From assembly GCA_019118645.1 (NCBI GenBank), contig DWYN01000052.1:1-64000 (forward strand): 64,000 nt of DNA. Direction: 5' to 3'. Source of the stretch: Candidatus Blautia excrementipullorum. Its GTDB lineage: Bacteria > Bacillota > Clostridia > Lachnospirales > Lachnospiraceae. Shown here in pieces: positions 55,975 to 64,000 of this stretch (position 1 is its first letter; every line of letters starts with the position of its first letter). The notes beneath the pieces are model-generated. The model ran no database searches. It was not told the DNA's origin and saw only the letters and a program-made list of their open reading frames with translations. The position numbers and the translations under genes were made by a program.

Positions 55975-57648
55975 TCACCTCTCTGCTGTCGATTTGTCTT
56001 CCCGCAGACAAATCTCTTCCGTAAATGCATTATAAGACAGGGGATCTCTCCTGTCATAGTCAAACAATACTGCCGTTCCATCCTGGAATACCTCAATATG
56101 GGCTGTTTTCGGAACGTGATGCTCCTTCCGGTAAGCCCGGACAGCCTTTTCATAAACCTTTTGATCCAGGGCGAAGCCCGGACGTTTTTTTAGCTTTTCT
56201 CTGAGGTAAAGGTCAAAAACCATGTTCCGGGAAGCCTCCTCCGGAGATAGTTCTGTTTCTTCCTGAAGGAATTCCAGAAGAATCTCGTATCTCCTGATTC
56301 TGGAATGTGAAATTTCTCCGTATCCTTTTTTTTCGTAAAATCTTCCAAGACTCTCATAAAAAGAAAAGGCGTCTTTCCAGAATTTCATCAGCCAGTTCAG
56401 AGTATGCTGGAACTGCCCACTATTATAATACACTTCAACCATACTTTCCACCATTTTCAGCTTCAAAATTTCTTCATAGGACAGCCATTTGGTGGCTAAA
56501 ACTTCATATGGTTCCCGCTCTTTGCAGATTATTCCATACCCGGGCGCTTCCAGTTCCATGGCGGAGCCCTTCAAAATTTTCAGAAATCCAAGCTGGAGCT
56601 GATCCGGCTGCATACCGTACACATAGTTAAAAGAACGGCGGAAGCTTTCATAATCCTCATAAGGAAGTCCGGCAATCAGGTCCAGATGCTGATGGATATT
56701 GCGGCGGCTTTTTACTTTGGCCACCGCTTTTTCCAGTTTCCATAGATCCGTTTTTCTTCGTATCGCTCTTAATGTTTCAGGATTTGACGACTGCACTCCG
56801 ATTTCCAGCTGAATCAGTCCCGGTCTCATTTTTCCAAGCAGCTCCAGTTCTTCTTCTGTAAGCAGATCTGCGGATACTTCGAAATGAAAATTTGTCACAC
56901 CGTTATCATGTTCAAGAATATATCTCCAGATTTCTTCCGCATGGCTGTGGCGGCAGTTAAATGTCCGGTCCACGAATTTTACCTGAGGTACTTTATGATC
57001 CAGAAAAAACTGAAGTTCCTTTTTCACCAGAGAAAGATTCCGGAACCGCAGTTTCCTGTCTATGGAGGAAAGACAGTAGCTGCAGGAAAACGGACAGCCG
57101 CGGCTGCTTTCATAATATATGATTCTGTTTGAAAAATTTTCAATCTGCTCGTATACAAAGGGGATTTTATCCAGTTCTGCCGTATCTCTCGGCTCACTCC
57201 GGCATATTTTCTCTCCATCCCGGTAGATAATTCCCCTGATATCTCTCAAATGTCCTTTTTTCTCTGCATAAAACCCGGCAAGCTCCAGAAAAGTTTCTTC
57301 GCCCTCGCCCACCATCACTCCGGTAAACTGCGGCATGGATCTGAGAAAATTCTCCCCATGAAAAGAAACCTCCGGACCCCCGGCCCAGAAGGCCGTGTCC
57401 GGAAGCAGCTTTTTCAGATCCTCAGCCAGTTCTTTTACAAAGGAGATATTCCATATATAACAGGAAAAACACACTACGTCCGCCCTGCTCCTGTATATCT
57501 CTTTCATAATTTCATCTTTTGGCTGATTGATGGTAAATTCCTTTATGCATACATAGTCTTTATATGAGGAGGCATATGCGCGGAGATTATAAACCGCCAG
57601 ATTGGCATGAATATATTTTGCGTTGCAGGCTGCCAGTAATATTTTCAT
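55975..57648 (-). CDS. B12-binding radical SAM protein (DUF4080)
   Basis: 557 residues: N-terminal cobalamin-binding Rossmann domain (about 1-140; ACNAKYIHANLAVYNLRAYA), radical SAM barrel with [4Fe-4S] cysteines C185, C189 and C192 (GCPFSCSYC), and the C-terminal DUF4080 domain (about 365-550). It should generate a 5'-deoxyadenosyl radical; the substrate is unknown. Followed by the membrane peptide gene. Confidence 0.9.
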   Translation of the reverse strand: MKILLAACNAKYIHANLAVYNLRAYASSYKDYVCIKEFTINQPKDEIMKEIYRSRADVVCFSCYIWNISFVKELAEDLKKLLPDTAFWAGGPEVSFHGENFLRSMPQFTGVMVGEGEETFLELAGFYAEKKGHLRDIRGIIYRDGEKICRSEPRDTAELDKIPFVYEQIENFSNRIIYYESSRGCPFSCSYCLSSIDRKLRFRNLSLVKKELQFFLDHKVPQVKFVDRTFNCRHSHAEEIWRYILEHDNGVTNFHFEVSADLLTEEELELLGKMRPGLIQLEIGVQSSNPETLRAIRRKTDLWKLEKAVAKVKSRRNIHQHLDLIAGLPYEDYESFRRSFNYVYGMQPDQLQLGFLKILKGSAMELEAPGYGIICKEREPYEVLATKWLSYEEILKLKMVESMVEVYYNSGQFQHTLNWLMKFWKDAFSFYESLGRFYEKKGYGEISHSRIRRYEILLEFLQEETELSPEEASRNMVFDLYLREKLKKRPGFALDQKVYEKAVRAYRKEHHVPKTAHIEVFQDGTAVLFDYDRRDPLSYNAFTEEICLREDKSTAER

Positions 57649-57669
57649 AAACTCACTCTCCGCCGCTGT

Positions 57670-57972
57670 TTATTCGTCAAGAAGAGCCTTCAGCGTATTC
57701 TTTGGAGTCAGCCCTACCAGCCGTTTCGCCTCTTTTCCATCTTTAAAAATGATCAGCGTCGGAATGCTCATCACCTGGAACTGCTGTGCCAGCCCCGGCT
57801 CCTGATCCACATCCACTTTTCCCACAACATACCCTTCGCCGGCAAGCTCCTCTACAATCGGGCCCTGACGCATGCAGGGACCGCACCAGGTTGCCCAGAA
57901 GTCTACCAGCACCGGTTTTTCTGATTTTAATACTTCCTGTTCAAAATTCTGAGATGTAAGTGTTATTTCCAT
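57670..57972 (-). CDS. trxA: Thioredoxin
   Basis: 100 residues, thioredoxin fold with active site W29-C30-G-P-C33 in DFWATWCGPC and cis-proline segment MSIPTL. Reduces protein disulfides using TrxB encoded upstream; the two genes are 96 bp apart, same direction. Confidence 0.96.
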   Translation of the reverse strand: MEITLTSQNFEQEVLKSEKPVLVDFWATWCGPCMRQGPIVEELAGEGYVVGKVDVDQEPGLAQQFQVMSIPTLIIFKDGKEAKRLVGLTPKNTLKALLDE

Positions 57973-58068
57973 ATTGATCGTCTCCTTTTCTTTTATAAAT
58001 TCAGATATTCTCTCTTTCTCTGTCTTTGTCCCCGGGCTGCTTTATCTCCGCCGGGATATCCTGAAAGT

Positions 58069-58974
58069 TCAGGAACTCTGCTTTCTGCGTCTGACATACT
58101 TGCCGGCGCTGATTCCAGCCATGCTTCCCTCATATACCGCTTTGGAAACCTGGAGAAGACCGCCGGTGCAGTCACCGGCCGCGAAAAGCCCCGGAATTGT
58201 AGTTGCCATTTCCGCATCCACCTTAATGTTTCCTTTTTCCGTCAGCTCCGCTCCCATCTGCCTTGCAATCTCCGTACTTCCCGCGGTACCCAGAGCTACG
58301 AACACACCGTCTGCCGGATAGAAAGAGGGCTGTGCGTCTCCCCGCCCCTGCGCGCTTAAATCGCCTTCCAGGCGAAGTCCGGATACTCTGTCCTCTCCTT
58401 CAATAGCCTGGATTTTCATAGTATTCACCGCAATCGGATGCTCTCGGGAAAACTCAGGTTCTTTTCCGTTGGTATAGATCGTTACGGAAGGGGTTACATT
58501 TTTCAGCTCCTCGGCCTCATGGAGGGCAAAATCACTGTTTCCGAGAACAGCAACCTCTTTTCCTCTGTAAAAAAATGCATCGCAGACCGCGCAGTAGCTG
58601 ACGCCTTTTCCTTCAAATTCCCGGATTCCCGGAATTCTGGGTGCGGAACGCCTGCCTCCTGTGGCAAGAATTACGCTTTCCGTTTCAAAATCCCCCTCTG
58701 TTGTCTTGACAGTAAACGTGTCAAATCCGCTGATTCCCAGTACCTGAGCCTCCAGAAACCTTACGCCAAGGGCCTTTGCCTGGGAAATTCCTCTTTCAAA
58801 AAGTTCCGTTCCGGAAATCGGCTTTTCCAGTCCGTAATAATTTTCAATCTTCTCTGCTTTTGCCAGGTCTCCTGTGCCGCAGTAGATTACCAGGGGATTC
58901 AGATTTCCTCTTGCCGTATACAGAGCCGCGGAAATTCCTGCCGGGCCCGCTCCAATGATAATTATATTTTCCAA
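58069..58974 (-). CDS. trxB: Thioredoxin reductase (FAD/NAD(P)H)
   Basis: 301 residues. FAD-binding GAGPAGISAALYTARG (8-23), redox cysteines C128 and C131 in CAVCDAFFYRGK, NAD(P)H-binding VAVLGNSDFALHEA, and the C-terminal FAAGDCTGG. The usual GGGDSA reads LGNSDFA here, so nucleotide preference may differ. A minus promoter candidate lies at 59098-59125. Confidence 0.93.
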   Translation of the reverse strand: MENIIIIGAGPAGISAALYTARGNLNPLVIYCGTGDLAKAEKIENYYGLEKPISGTELFERGISQAKALGVRFLEAQVLGISGFDTFTVKTTEGDFETESVILATGGRRSAPRIPGIREFEGKGVSYCAVCDAFFYRGKEVAVLGNSDFALHEAEELKNVTPSVTIYTNGKEPEFSREHPIAVNTMKIQAIEGEDRVSGLRLEGDLSAQGRGDAQPSFYPADGVFVALGTAGSTEIARQMGAELTEKGNIKVDAEMATTIPGLFAAGDCTGGLLQVSKAVYEGSMAGISAGKYVRRRKQSS

Positions 58975-59097
58975 TTTTGCTCACCTGCCTTCTTATTATT
59001 CTATAATATACGCCTTTTTTTAAAATTTCAGTGATTTTATCACAGATCCTGCTGCAAACCTCTTTTTCTTCCGGAATGCAGCCTGCCCGTAAATTAT

Positions 59098-59125
59098 ATT
59101 ATACACGGTTGTCCATTTAAAACAA
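59098..59125 (-). promoter_or_regulatory. Candidate trxB promoter
   Basis: Minus strand TTGTTT (59120-59125), 16 bp, TATAAT (59098-59103), 124 bp upstream of the trxB start. Confidence 0.5.
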
Positions 59126-59181
59126 GATCTTTCGCCGGTGAAAAACCGGAACCTTTCTATGGCTTGATTCTCCTGAAAAGC

Positions 59182-59243
59182 AAAAATCAGGGGCTTCCGG
59201 AAATGCAGCCCTGTTCCGTCTGCCTCCGGATCCCCTGATTTTT
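59182..59243. terminator. Terminator of the pxp/acc operon
   Basis: 12-bp perfect stem AAAAATCAGGGG / CCCCTGATTTTT (59182-59193, 59232-59243) enclosing secondary dyads, 18 bp after the pxpA stop; T-runs on both strands. Confidence 0.9.
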
Positions 59244-59260
59244 CAATTCATGGATTTTTC

Positions 59261-60028
59261 TCAGACAATTTTATCCAAAGAACAAATTTCCACGCCTTCC
59301 TCCGTCAGCGCCCTGCGGATTTTTTCCACAAAAGCCAGAGCCTTTGCTCCGTCTCCATGTACGCAGACAGAATCCGCCTGAATGGGAATGTCTTTTCCGG
59401 TAATTGCCGTTACCTTTTTCTCTTTGATCATCCTTACCACACGGGCAATGGCGATATTCTCATCTGTGACCATAGCTCCCTCTTTTCTCCTGTTCACAAG
59501 AGAACCGTCTTCCTCGTAAGCTCTGTCCGCAAATACTTCCAGGGCAGTACGCAGCCCCATATCCTTTGCCGCCCGGGCGAGCTCCCCGCCTGACAAAGCC
59601 AGAACAATCAGATTATCGTCAAACTCTTTCACTGCCTGGCAGATTGCTTTTGACAGCTCATAGTCCTTCGCCGCCATATTGTAGAAAGCTCCGTGCGGTT
59701 TCACATGCTGCATCTTCATCTGATGCGCCCTGCAGAAGGCATCCAGCGCCCCAAGCTGATAAAGGGTATACGCCCTGGCCTCCTCAGGAGTCACATTTAA
59801 GTTTCTCCTGCCGAAGCCCATCAGATCCGGGTAGCCCGGATGTGCACCCACGCGGATCCCCGCCTCTTTCGCCATAGACAGTGTTTTATCCATCACTACG
59901 GGGTCAGACGCGTGATATCCGCAGGCTACATTCGCTGATGTGATCAGAGGGATGATCTTGTCATCGTTTCCGATGGTATAACGGCCAAAGCTCTCCCCAA
60001 GATCACTGTTTAAGTCCACACGATACAT
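59261..60028 (-). CDS. pxpA: 5-oxoprolinase subunit PxpA (LamB/YcsF family)
   Basis: 255 residues; VDLNSDLGESFGRYTIGNDDKIIPLITSANVACGYHASDP, GAHPGYPDLMGFGRR, HVKPHGAFYN and EVFADRAYEEDGSLV are the LamB/YcsF signature. With PxpB and PxpC it hydrolyses 5-oxoproline to glutamate using ATP. Last gene of the operon. Confidence 0.94.
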   Translation of the reverse strand: MYRVDLNSDLGESFGRYTIGNDDKIIPLITSANVACGYHASDPVVMDKTLSMAKEAGIRVGAHPGYPDLMGFGRRNLNVTPEEARAYTLYQLGALDAFCRAHQMKMQHVKPHGAFYNMAAKDYELSKAICQAVKEFDDNLIVLALSGGELARAAKDMGLRTALEVFADRAYEEDGSLVNRRKEGAMVTDENIAIARVVRMIKEKKVTAITGKDIPIQADSVCVHGDGAKALAFVEKIRRALTEEGVEICSLDKIV

Positions 60029-60056
60029 TGAGATTCCTCCTCATTATCCACAAATT

Positions 60057-61403
60057 TTATTTTATATTCATCATACTCTCAATAAATCCGGTGTCCGCCT
60101 TTCCCTCGCAGAACACAGGATGACGCATGATCTGATACTGGAAGTCCAGATTTGTCTCCACGCCCATAATCAGCATCTCATCAAGTGCGGAGCGCATCTT
60201 CTGAAGAGCCGCCTCTCTGTCCGGCGCATGTACAATCACTTTCGCAATCATGGAGTCATATTCGGACGGAATGCGGTACCCTGTGTACAGGCCGGTGTCT
60301 ACACGGACTCCGTTGCCTGCCGGAAGATGCAGATGCTGCACAACGCCTGGACTCGGCATAAAGTTTTTCTCCGGAATCTCAGCATTAATCCGGCACTCAA
60401 TGGCATGACCGCGAAGCTTGATGTCCTCCTGCTTAAAGCTTAAAGGCTCTCCCATAGCCACACGGATCTGTTCAATAATCAGATCTGTTCCAGTCACCAT
60501 CTCTGTGACTCCATGTTCCACCTGAATTCTTGTATTCATCTCCATAAAGAAAAATTCTCCCTGGGGACTTACGATAAATTCGATGGTTCCCGCATTTGTA
60601 TAATTTACTGTCTTTGCAGCCAGAACAGCATATTGATTCATTTTCTCACGGGTTTCCTCGGTAATTGCCGGAGAAGGCGATTCCTCAATCAGCTTCTGAT
60701 GATTTCTCTGAACAGAGCAGTCCCTTTCTCCCAGAGCGACCACATTGCCAAAGTTGTCCGCCATAATCTGTATTTCCACATGGCGTGGATTCTGGACAAA
60801 CCTCTCAATATACATGGTGTCGTCGCCGAATGCATTGGCGGATTCTCTCTGAGCCATATTAAACTGAAACTCAAACTCATCTTCAGAGGCTGCCACCCGC
60901 ATTCCTTTTCCGCCGCCGCCTGAAGAGGCCTTGATCATTACCGGATATCCGATTTCTCTTGCTAGAATCATGCCGGTTTCCGCGTCATAGACAGGTTCTT
61001 TCGTCCCCGGAACTACAGGAACGCCAGCTTCCATCATGGTTTTTCTTGCATGGGATTTGTTGCCCATTTTGTCAATTACATCTGCCTCGGGGCCGATAAA
61101 GGTTATGCCGTTTTCTTTGCATCTGCGGACAAACTCGCTGTTTTCCGACAGAAATCCGAATCCCGGGTGGATAGCATCTGCTCCCATATTTTTTGCAGCC
61201 TGGATAATGCGGTCCATATTCAGATAGCTGTTTTTGGCAGGCCCCTCTCCAATACAGATTCTCTGATCCGCAAGCTGCACATGAAGACTTTTGGCATCTT
61301 CTTTGGAATAGACTGCCACACTGCGGATTCCCATATTGCGGCAGGCGCGGATAATACGGACAGCAATTTCTCCCCGGTTGGCTATTAAAATTTTGTTAAA
61401 CAC
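60057..61403 (-). CDS. accC: Biotin carboxylase subunit AccC
   Basis: 448 residues, ATP-grasp. NKILIANRGEIAVRIIRACRNMGI, the glycine loop ASSGGGGKGMR, RDCSVQRNHQKLIEESPSP and EMNTRIQVEHGVTEM are textbook biotin carboxylase motifs. It carboxylates biotin on AccB. Located between pxpA and accB, so its partner carboxyltransferase may not be AccAD alone. Confidence 0.94.
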   Translation of the reverse strand: MFNKILIANRGEIAVRIIRACRNMGIRSVAVYSKEDAKSLHVQLADQRICIGEGPAKNSYLNMDRIIQAAKNMGADAIHPGFGFLSENSEFVRRCKENGITFIGPEADVIDKMGNKSHARKTMMEAGVPVVPGTKEPVYDAETGMILAREIGYPVMIKASSGGGGKGMRVAASEDEFEFQFNMAQRESANAFGDDTMYIERFVQNPRHVEIQIMADNFGNVVALGERDCSVQRNHQKLIEESPSPAITEETREKMNQYAVLAAKTVNYTNAGTIEFIVSPQGEFFFMEMNTRIQVEHGVTEMVTGTDLIIEQIRVAMGEPLSFKQEDIKLRGHAIECRINAEIPEKNFMPSPGVVQHLHLPAGNGVRVDTGLYTGYRIPSEYDSMIAKVIVHAPDREAALQKMRSALDEMLIMGVETNLDFQYQIMRHPVFCEGKADTGFIESMMNIK

Positions 61404-61425
61404 AGTTCCAACCTCCCTCTGGCTC

Positions 61426-61866
61426 TTATAATTTCTTTACACGGAACAGAGGCTGTCCGTACTCTACCTTCTGCTCATTGCTCACAAGCACTGCCTCAAT
61501 CTCACAGTCGAAATCGCTCTGGATTTCGTTCATAAGTTTCATCGCTTCCAGGATACAAACCGTCTGTCCGTTCTTCACCTGATCCCCTACCTTTACAAAT
61601 GCCGGTGCGTCCGGCGCCGGAGCGGAGTAGAAGGTTCCGACAATAGGCGATGTAATGAACAGAGTTTCCTCCTCTGCCTCTTCCTCGGCGGGAGCTGCTT
61701 CCTGCGCTGCCGCAGGAGCTGCTGCCACAGGCACGCCTGCCGCTACAACCGGCGGATTATCCAGCTTGCTCATTGTAATTTTCAGATCGCCTTCTTTTAA
61801 AGTAAACTCCGTGAGGGAAGAATTCTCAATGATTTTTACCAGTCCTTCAATCTTTTCTAAATCCAT
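61426..61866 (-). CDS. accB: Biotin carboxyl carrier protein AccB
   Basis: 146 residues: N-terminal dimerising segment, Ala/Glu/Pro linker (about 40-68), biotinyl domain with K110 in EAMKLMNEI. Preceded by AAAAGGAG. Forms the carrier for AccC. Confidence 0.94.
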   Translation of the reverse strand: MDLEKIEGLVKIIENSSLTEFTLKEGDLKITMSKLDNPPVVAAGVPVAAAPAAAQEAAPAEEEAEEETLFITSPIVGTFYSAPAPDAPAFVKVGDQVKNGQTVCILEAMKLMNEIQSDFDCEIEAVLVSNEQKVEYGQPLFRVKKL

Positions 61867-61990
61867 TCCTATTTCTCCTTTTCTATCTGGGATTTTATTA
61901 TTTATCTCTTATTTTCCGGGCGCGTTTTTTCTCTCCCTGCTGAAGCTTCCGCGCCTCCGCCTTCCTGGTTCTCCCCGGCAGTTCGGCCCT

Positions 61991-62995
61991 TTATTCAAAA
62001 AGTTTCCGCAGCCGTTTTGCCACAAGGCGGCAGTCCAACACCTCTTTACAAGGCTGATGGATCGTTCTTCGCATTTCGTCCAGTTCTTTCACTTCTTTCA
62101 GATAAAGATCCTGGGCTTCCTGGACGGTAATCGCCCGGAAACGGATTTTATGATCTGTTTTTCTCTGCACTACTTTCGGTATATCCACAGAGGCAACTGT
62201 GGCAATCTTTGCATATCCTCCCGTCGTCTGCCGGTCTGAGAGAAGGATAATCGGTTTTCCGTGAGAGGGCACCTGCACAGATCCGAAAACAGTTCCGTCA
62301 GAAATGATGTCAGATGTACTCTTCTGTGCGATAAACGGCCCCTCCAGCCGGCAGCCCATGCGGTCAAAATCGCTGGTCACTACATATTCGCTGTTCAGGA
62401 AAGTCTCAATGCCCTGTCTGCTGAAAAGGTCATCCTGAGGTCCCATTACCACGCGGATTTCCGCTTCCTCCTGGTCAAACTCATCCAGCTCCAGCTTCCT
62501 GGAAAGGAAAAACGGAAGGTACCGTCTCTTGATACGGAAATTGATGTAGTCCCCCGCTTGGAGTTTTCTTCCCTTGAAACCGCCGATACTGCTCTTTGTG
62601 TTGGTGCACCGGCTGCCCATCACCACAGGAATATCCAGATAGCTTGAAAATGCAATATAGCCTCTGCTTCCGGTTCTGGCACTGTGGAATTTCAGAATAT
62701 CCCCTTTGTTCATATAAAGGGCCGTGTACATAGGCGCGGGTTCCCCGTTGACCTCCGGCTGAAAATCTCCCCCTGTAATAGCGACAATCGTAGCGGAGGT
62801 AAATTCCAGCGTAGGACCGATCAACGTAAATTCCAGCACCGCCTCATTCTCCGGATTGTCAAGCAGAAGGTTGGCTATTTTAAAGGAACGGACGTCCATT
62901 ACTCCGGCAACAGGAAATCCCTGGCTCTGATATCCGGTACGTCCCAGATCCTGAACAGTGGTAAACATCCCACCCTTGAGTATACGAATTCCCAT
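61991..62995 (-). CDS. pxpC: 5-oxoprolinase subunit PxpC (biotin-dependent carboxyltransferase family)
   Basis: 334 residues. GGMFTTVQDLGRTGYQSQGFPVAGVMDVRSFKIANLLLDNPE, RGYIAFSSYLDIPVVMGSRCTNTKSSIGGFKGR, and FLNSEYVVTSDFDRMGCRLEG...ISDGTVFGSVQVPSHGKPIILLSDRQTTGGYAKI are the KipA/PxpC signature. One base separates it from pxpB. Confidence 0.94.
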   Translation of the reverse strand: MGIRILKGGMFTTVQDLGRTGYQSQGFPVAGVMDVRSFKIANLLLDNPENEAVLEFTLIGPTLEFTSATIVAITGGDFQPEVNGEPAPMYTALYMNKGDILKFHSARTGSRGYIAFSSYLDIPVVMGSRCTNTKSSIGGFKGRKLQAGDYINFRIKRRYLPFFLSRKLELDEFDQEEAEIRVVMGPQDDLFSRQGIETFLNSEYVVTSDFDRMGCRLEGPFIAQKSTSDIISDGTVFGSVQVPSHGKPIILLSDRQTTGGYAKIATVASVDIPKVVQRKTDHKIRFRAITVQEAQDLYLKEVKELDEMRRTIHQPCKEVLDCRLVAKRLRKLFE

Positions 62996-62996
62996 T

Positions 62997-63725
62997 TTAC
63001 ACCTCTCCTTCGTGAACTACGCACTGGTATTCGCCGCGGTCCACCGCTTCTTTAATTCTTTTATATTCCTCTTCATTTATGGGAACAAAACGGATATAAT
63101 CGCCCGCCTCCACCAGAATAGGCACTTCCCGGCCGGGATCATAGGTCTTTACAGGAGTCATTCCCATAAGCTGCCATCCTCCCGGGGAATCCAGTGGATA
63201 AATTCCTGTCTGGGATCCGGCGATTCCTACGCTGCCTGCGTTGATCTTAATTCTCGGATTCGCCAGACGGGGGGTATGAATTCTCTCATCCAGTCCGCCC
63301 AGATAAGTAAATCCCGGAAGAAAGCCCAGCATATAAATCAGATAGTCTCTTGAGGAATGAATCTGAATTACCTCTTCTTCCGTCAGCCCGGCATGTTCCG
63401 CAATATTTCCAATGTCCGGACCATATTCACCCCCATAGCATACCGGAATTTCAAAAATGCGCCGTTTCTGCTCGCCGGCTTTGGCATCCACCTTCACCAG
63501 GGCCTGCATCCGCTCTTTCATTTCATCATAGGAAATCACCCGGGGATCATAATTGATCAGAAGAGAACAGAATGCAGGAATTACGTCCACCACTCCTTCA
63601 ATATGCTGTTCTCTCATCAGCTGCACCGTTGCCGTGATTTTCTGATTGATTTCCGGGCTGATTTCTTTTCCGAATTCAATCAGAAGGGAGGAATCTCCCG
63701 CTGTTAAAAATCGAATTTTCTGCAT
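62997..63725 (-). CDS. pxpB: 5-oxoprolinase subunit PxpB (KipI family)
   Basis: 242 residues: FLTAGDSSLLIEFGKEISPEINQKI, IPVCYGGEYGPDIGNIAEHAGLTEEEVIQIHSSRDYLIYMLGFLPGFTYLGGLD and TGIYPLDSPGGWQLMGMTP match KipI/PxpB. Weak ribosome binding site. Follows the Nramp gene across a 91-bp spacer containing a hairpin. Confidence 0.93.
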   Translation of the reverse strand: MQKIRFLTAGDSSLLIEFGKEISPEINQKITATVQLMREQHIEGVVDVIPAFCSLLINYDPRVISYDEMKERMQALVKVDAKAGEQKRRIFEIPVCYGGEYGPDIGNIAEHAGLTEEEVIQIHSSRDYLIYMLGFLPGFTYLGGLDERIHTPRLANPRIKINAGSVGIAGSQTGIYPLDSPGGWQLMGMTPVKTYDPGREVPILVEAGDYIRFVPINEEEYKRIKEAVDRGEYQCVVHEGEV

Positions 63726-63767
63726 AATTACTTCTTGTCACCCCATTTTCATATTTATTTGCATAGA

Positions 63768-63800
63768 GGAAAAGGTGCAATCCTCCGGGATCACACCTTT
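63768..63800 (-). terminator. Hairpin between nramp and pxpB
   Basis: Minus strand AAAGGTG-tg-ATCC-cgga-GGAT-tg-CACCTTT followed by TTCC: 11 base pairs interrupted by a 2x2 TG/TG internal loop. May attenuate readthrough or stabilise mRNA ends. Confidence 0.5.
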
Positions 63801-63816
63801 CGCTGTCTTACTCTGT

Positions 63817-64000
63817 TTAGAACAGGCTTCCCAGATTGGATGCAAAAGTTGTAATTCCAAGATAAGCGGAAATAATTACAACAATAATTCCCAGTACCAG
63901 AAGCCAGGTGGGATGATGATAATTTTCACCCATAATGGTTTTCTTTTTAGACGCTATCAGGCAGATTCCCAGAGAAATCGGGAGAATCAGTCCGTTAACG
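63817..64000 (-). CDS. Nramp-family divalent metal transporter, C-terminal end (5' part beyond window)
   Basis: Last 60 residues: a TM segment (NGLILPISLGICLIAS), the KKKTIMGENYHHPTW loop and a final TM helix (LLVLGIIVVIISAYLGI). Fits the C-terminus of Nramp/YcsG-type transporters, which are encoded next to pxp genes in several Firmicutes. Start lies outside the window. Confidence 0.7.
   Translation of the reverse strand, partial: VNGLILPISLGICLIASKKKTIMGENYHHPTWLLVLGIIVVIISAYLGITTFASNLGSLF

Noticed and set aside
61867-61990. Possible small gene between pxpC and accB
   Set aside because: The 124-bp spacer has Arg/Lys-rich frames but no start codon with a ribosome binding site.
1-64000. CRISPR array or rRNA operon
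   Set aside because: No regularly spaced 24-40-bp repeats and no rRNA-like sequence were seen.

Overview
The window looks like a gut Lachnospiraceae (Firmicutes, Clostridia) chromosome carrying one essentially complete siphophage-type prophage. The host reading rests on a TrmA-family methyltransferase with the C-terminal extension I associate with Lachnospiraceae, YhaM, MutS2, an Ade-type adenine deaminase, a DUF4080 radical-SAM protein and a pxp/acc operon. No database search was run; all names come from reading motifs and gene order.

Left host flank (1-4.3 kb), all on the minus strand: rlmD-type rRNA methyltransferase (runs off the left edge), YhaM exoribonuclease, and a membrane-anchored trypsin-like/PDZ protein whose catalytic triad looks degenerate. 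Right host flank (48.2-64 kb): mutS2 and a two-component system on the plus strand. On the minus strand follow adenine deaminase, trmL, an AIR-synthase C-domain protein, a 34-residue membrane peptide, a B12/radical-SAM protein, trxA-trxB, and a 5-oxoprolinase operon (Nramp transporter, pxpB, pxpC, accB, accC, pxpA) transcribed leftward from beyond the right edge.

Prophage (about 4.36-48.22 kb, 43.8 kb) sits between the PDZ-protein gene and mutS2. A 12-bp direct repeat is the best att-core candidate, and paired TTGCCCCTT motifs lie just inside each end. The integrase is at the right end. Rightward lysogeny genes (43.7-48.1 kb) are the repressor, a DUF4258/MqsA-type toxin-antitoxin pair, an ImmA-like protease, a secreted ComEC-type metallo-beta-lactamase protein, a 28-residue holin-like toxin with a convergent antisense transcript, and int. 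The divergent early operon (43.6 to about 33.8 kb, minus) holds a Cro-like protein, many small genes, an HUH replication-initiator-like protein, an RNase H-like protein, a DUF3850 protein and an ArpU-type late activator. It contains no recognisable helicase, primase, polymerase, SSB or recombinase. Three plus-strand cassettes with matching promoters lie inside it. The late operon (about 32.8 to 9.7 kb, minus) runs tRNA, Dam, HNH, terminases, portal, ClpP-like protease, capsid, connectors, tail (with a -1 frameshift chaperone pair), baseplate and fibre genes, holin, endolysin. Beyond its terminator lie a Rha-type regulator, a frameshifted SpaA-repeat/SGNH surface protein, and a plus-strand Fn3-CAP-InlB secreted protein next to attL.

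Most worth following up: a duplicated module (arpU 3' end, activator-type promoter, GAAA-loop terminator) flanking an AT-rich two-TM cargo gene; a 64-nt small RNA candidate at 40.37-40.44 kb; twin 78-bp promoter repeats driving antisense-oriented accessory genes; a convergent type I toxin-antitoxin locus; and a homopolymer frameshift in the surface-protein gene.
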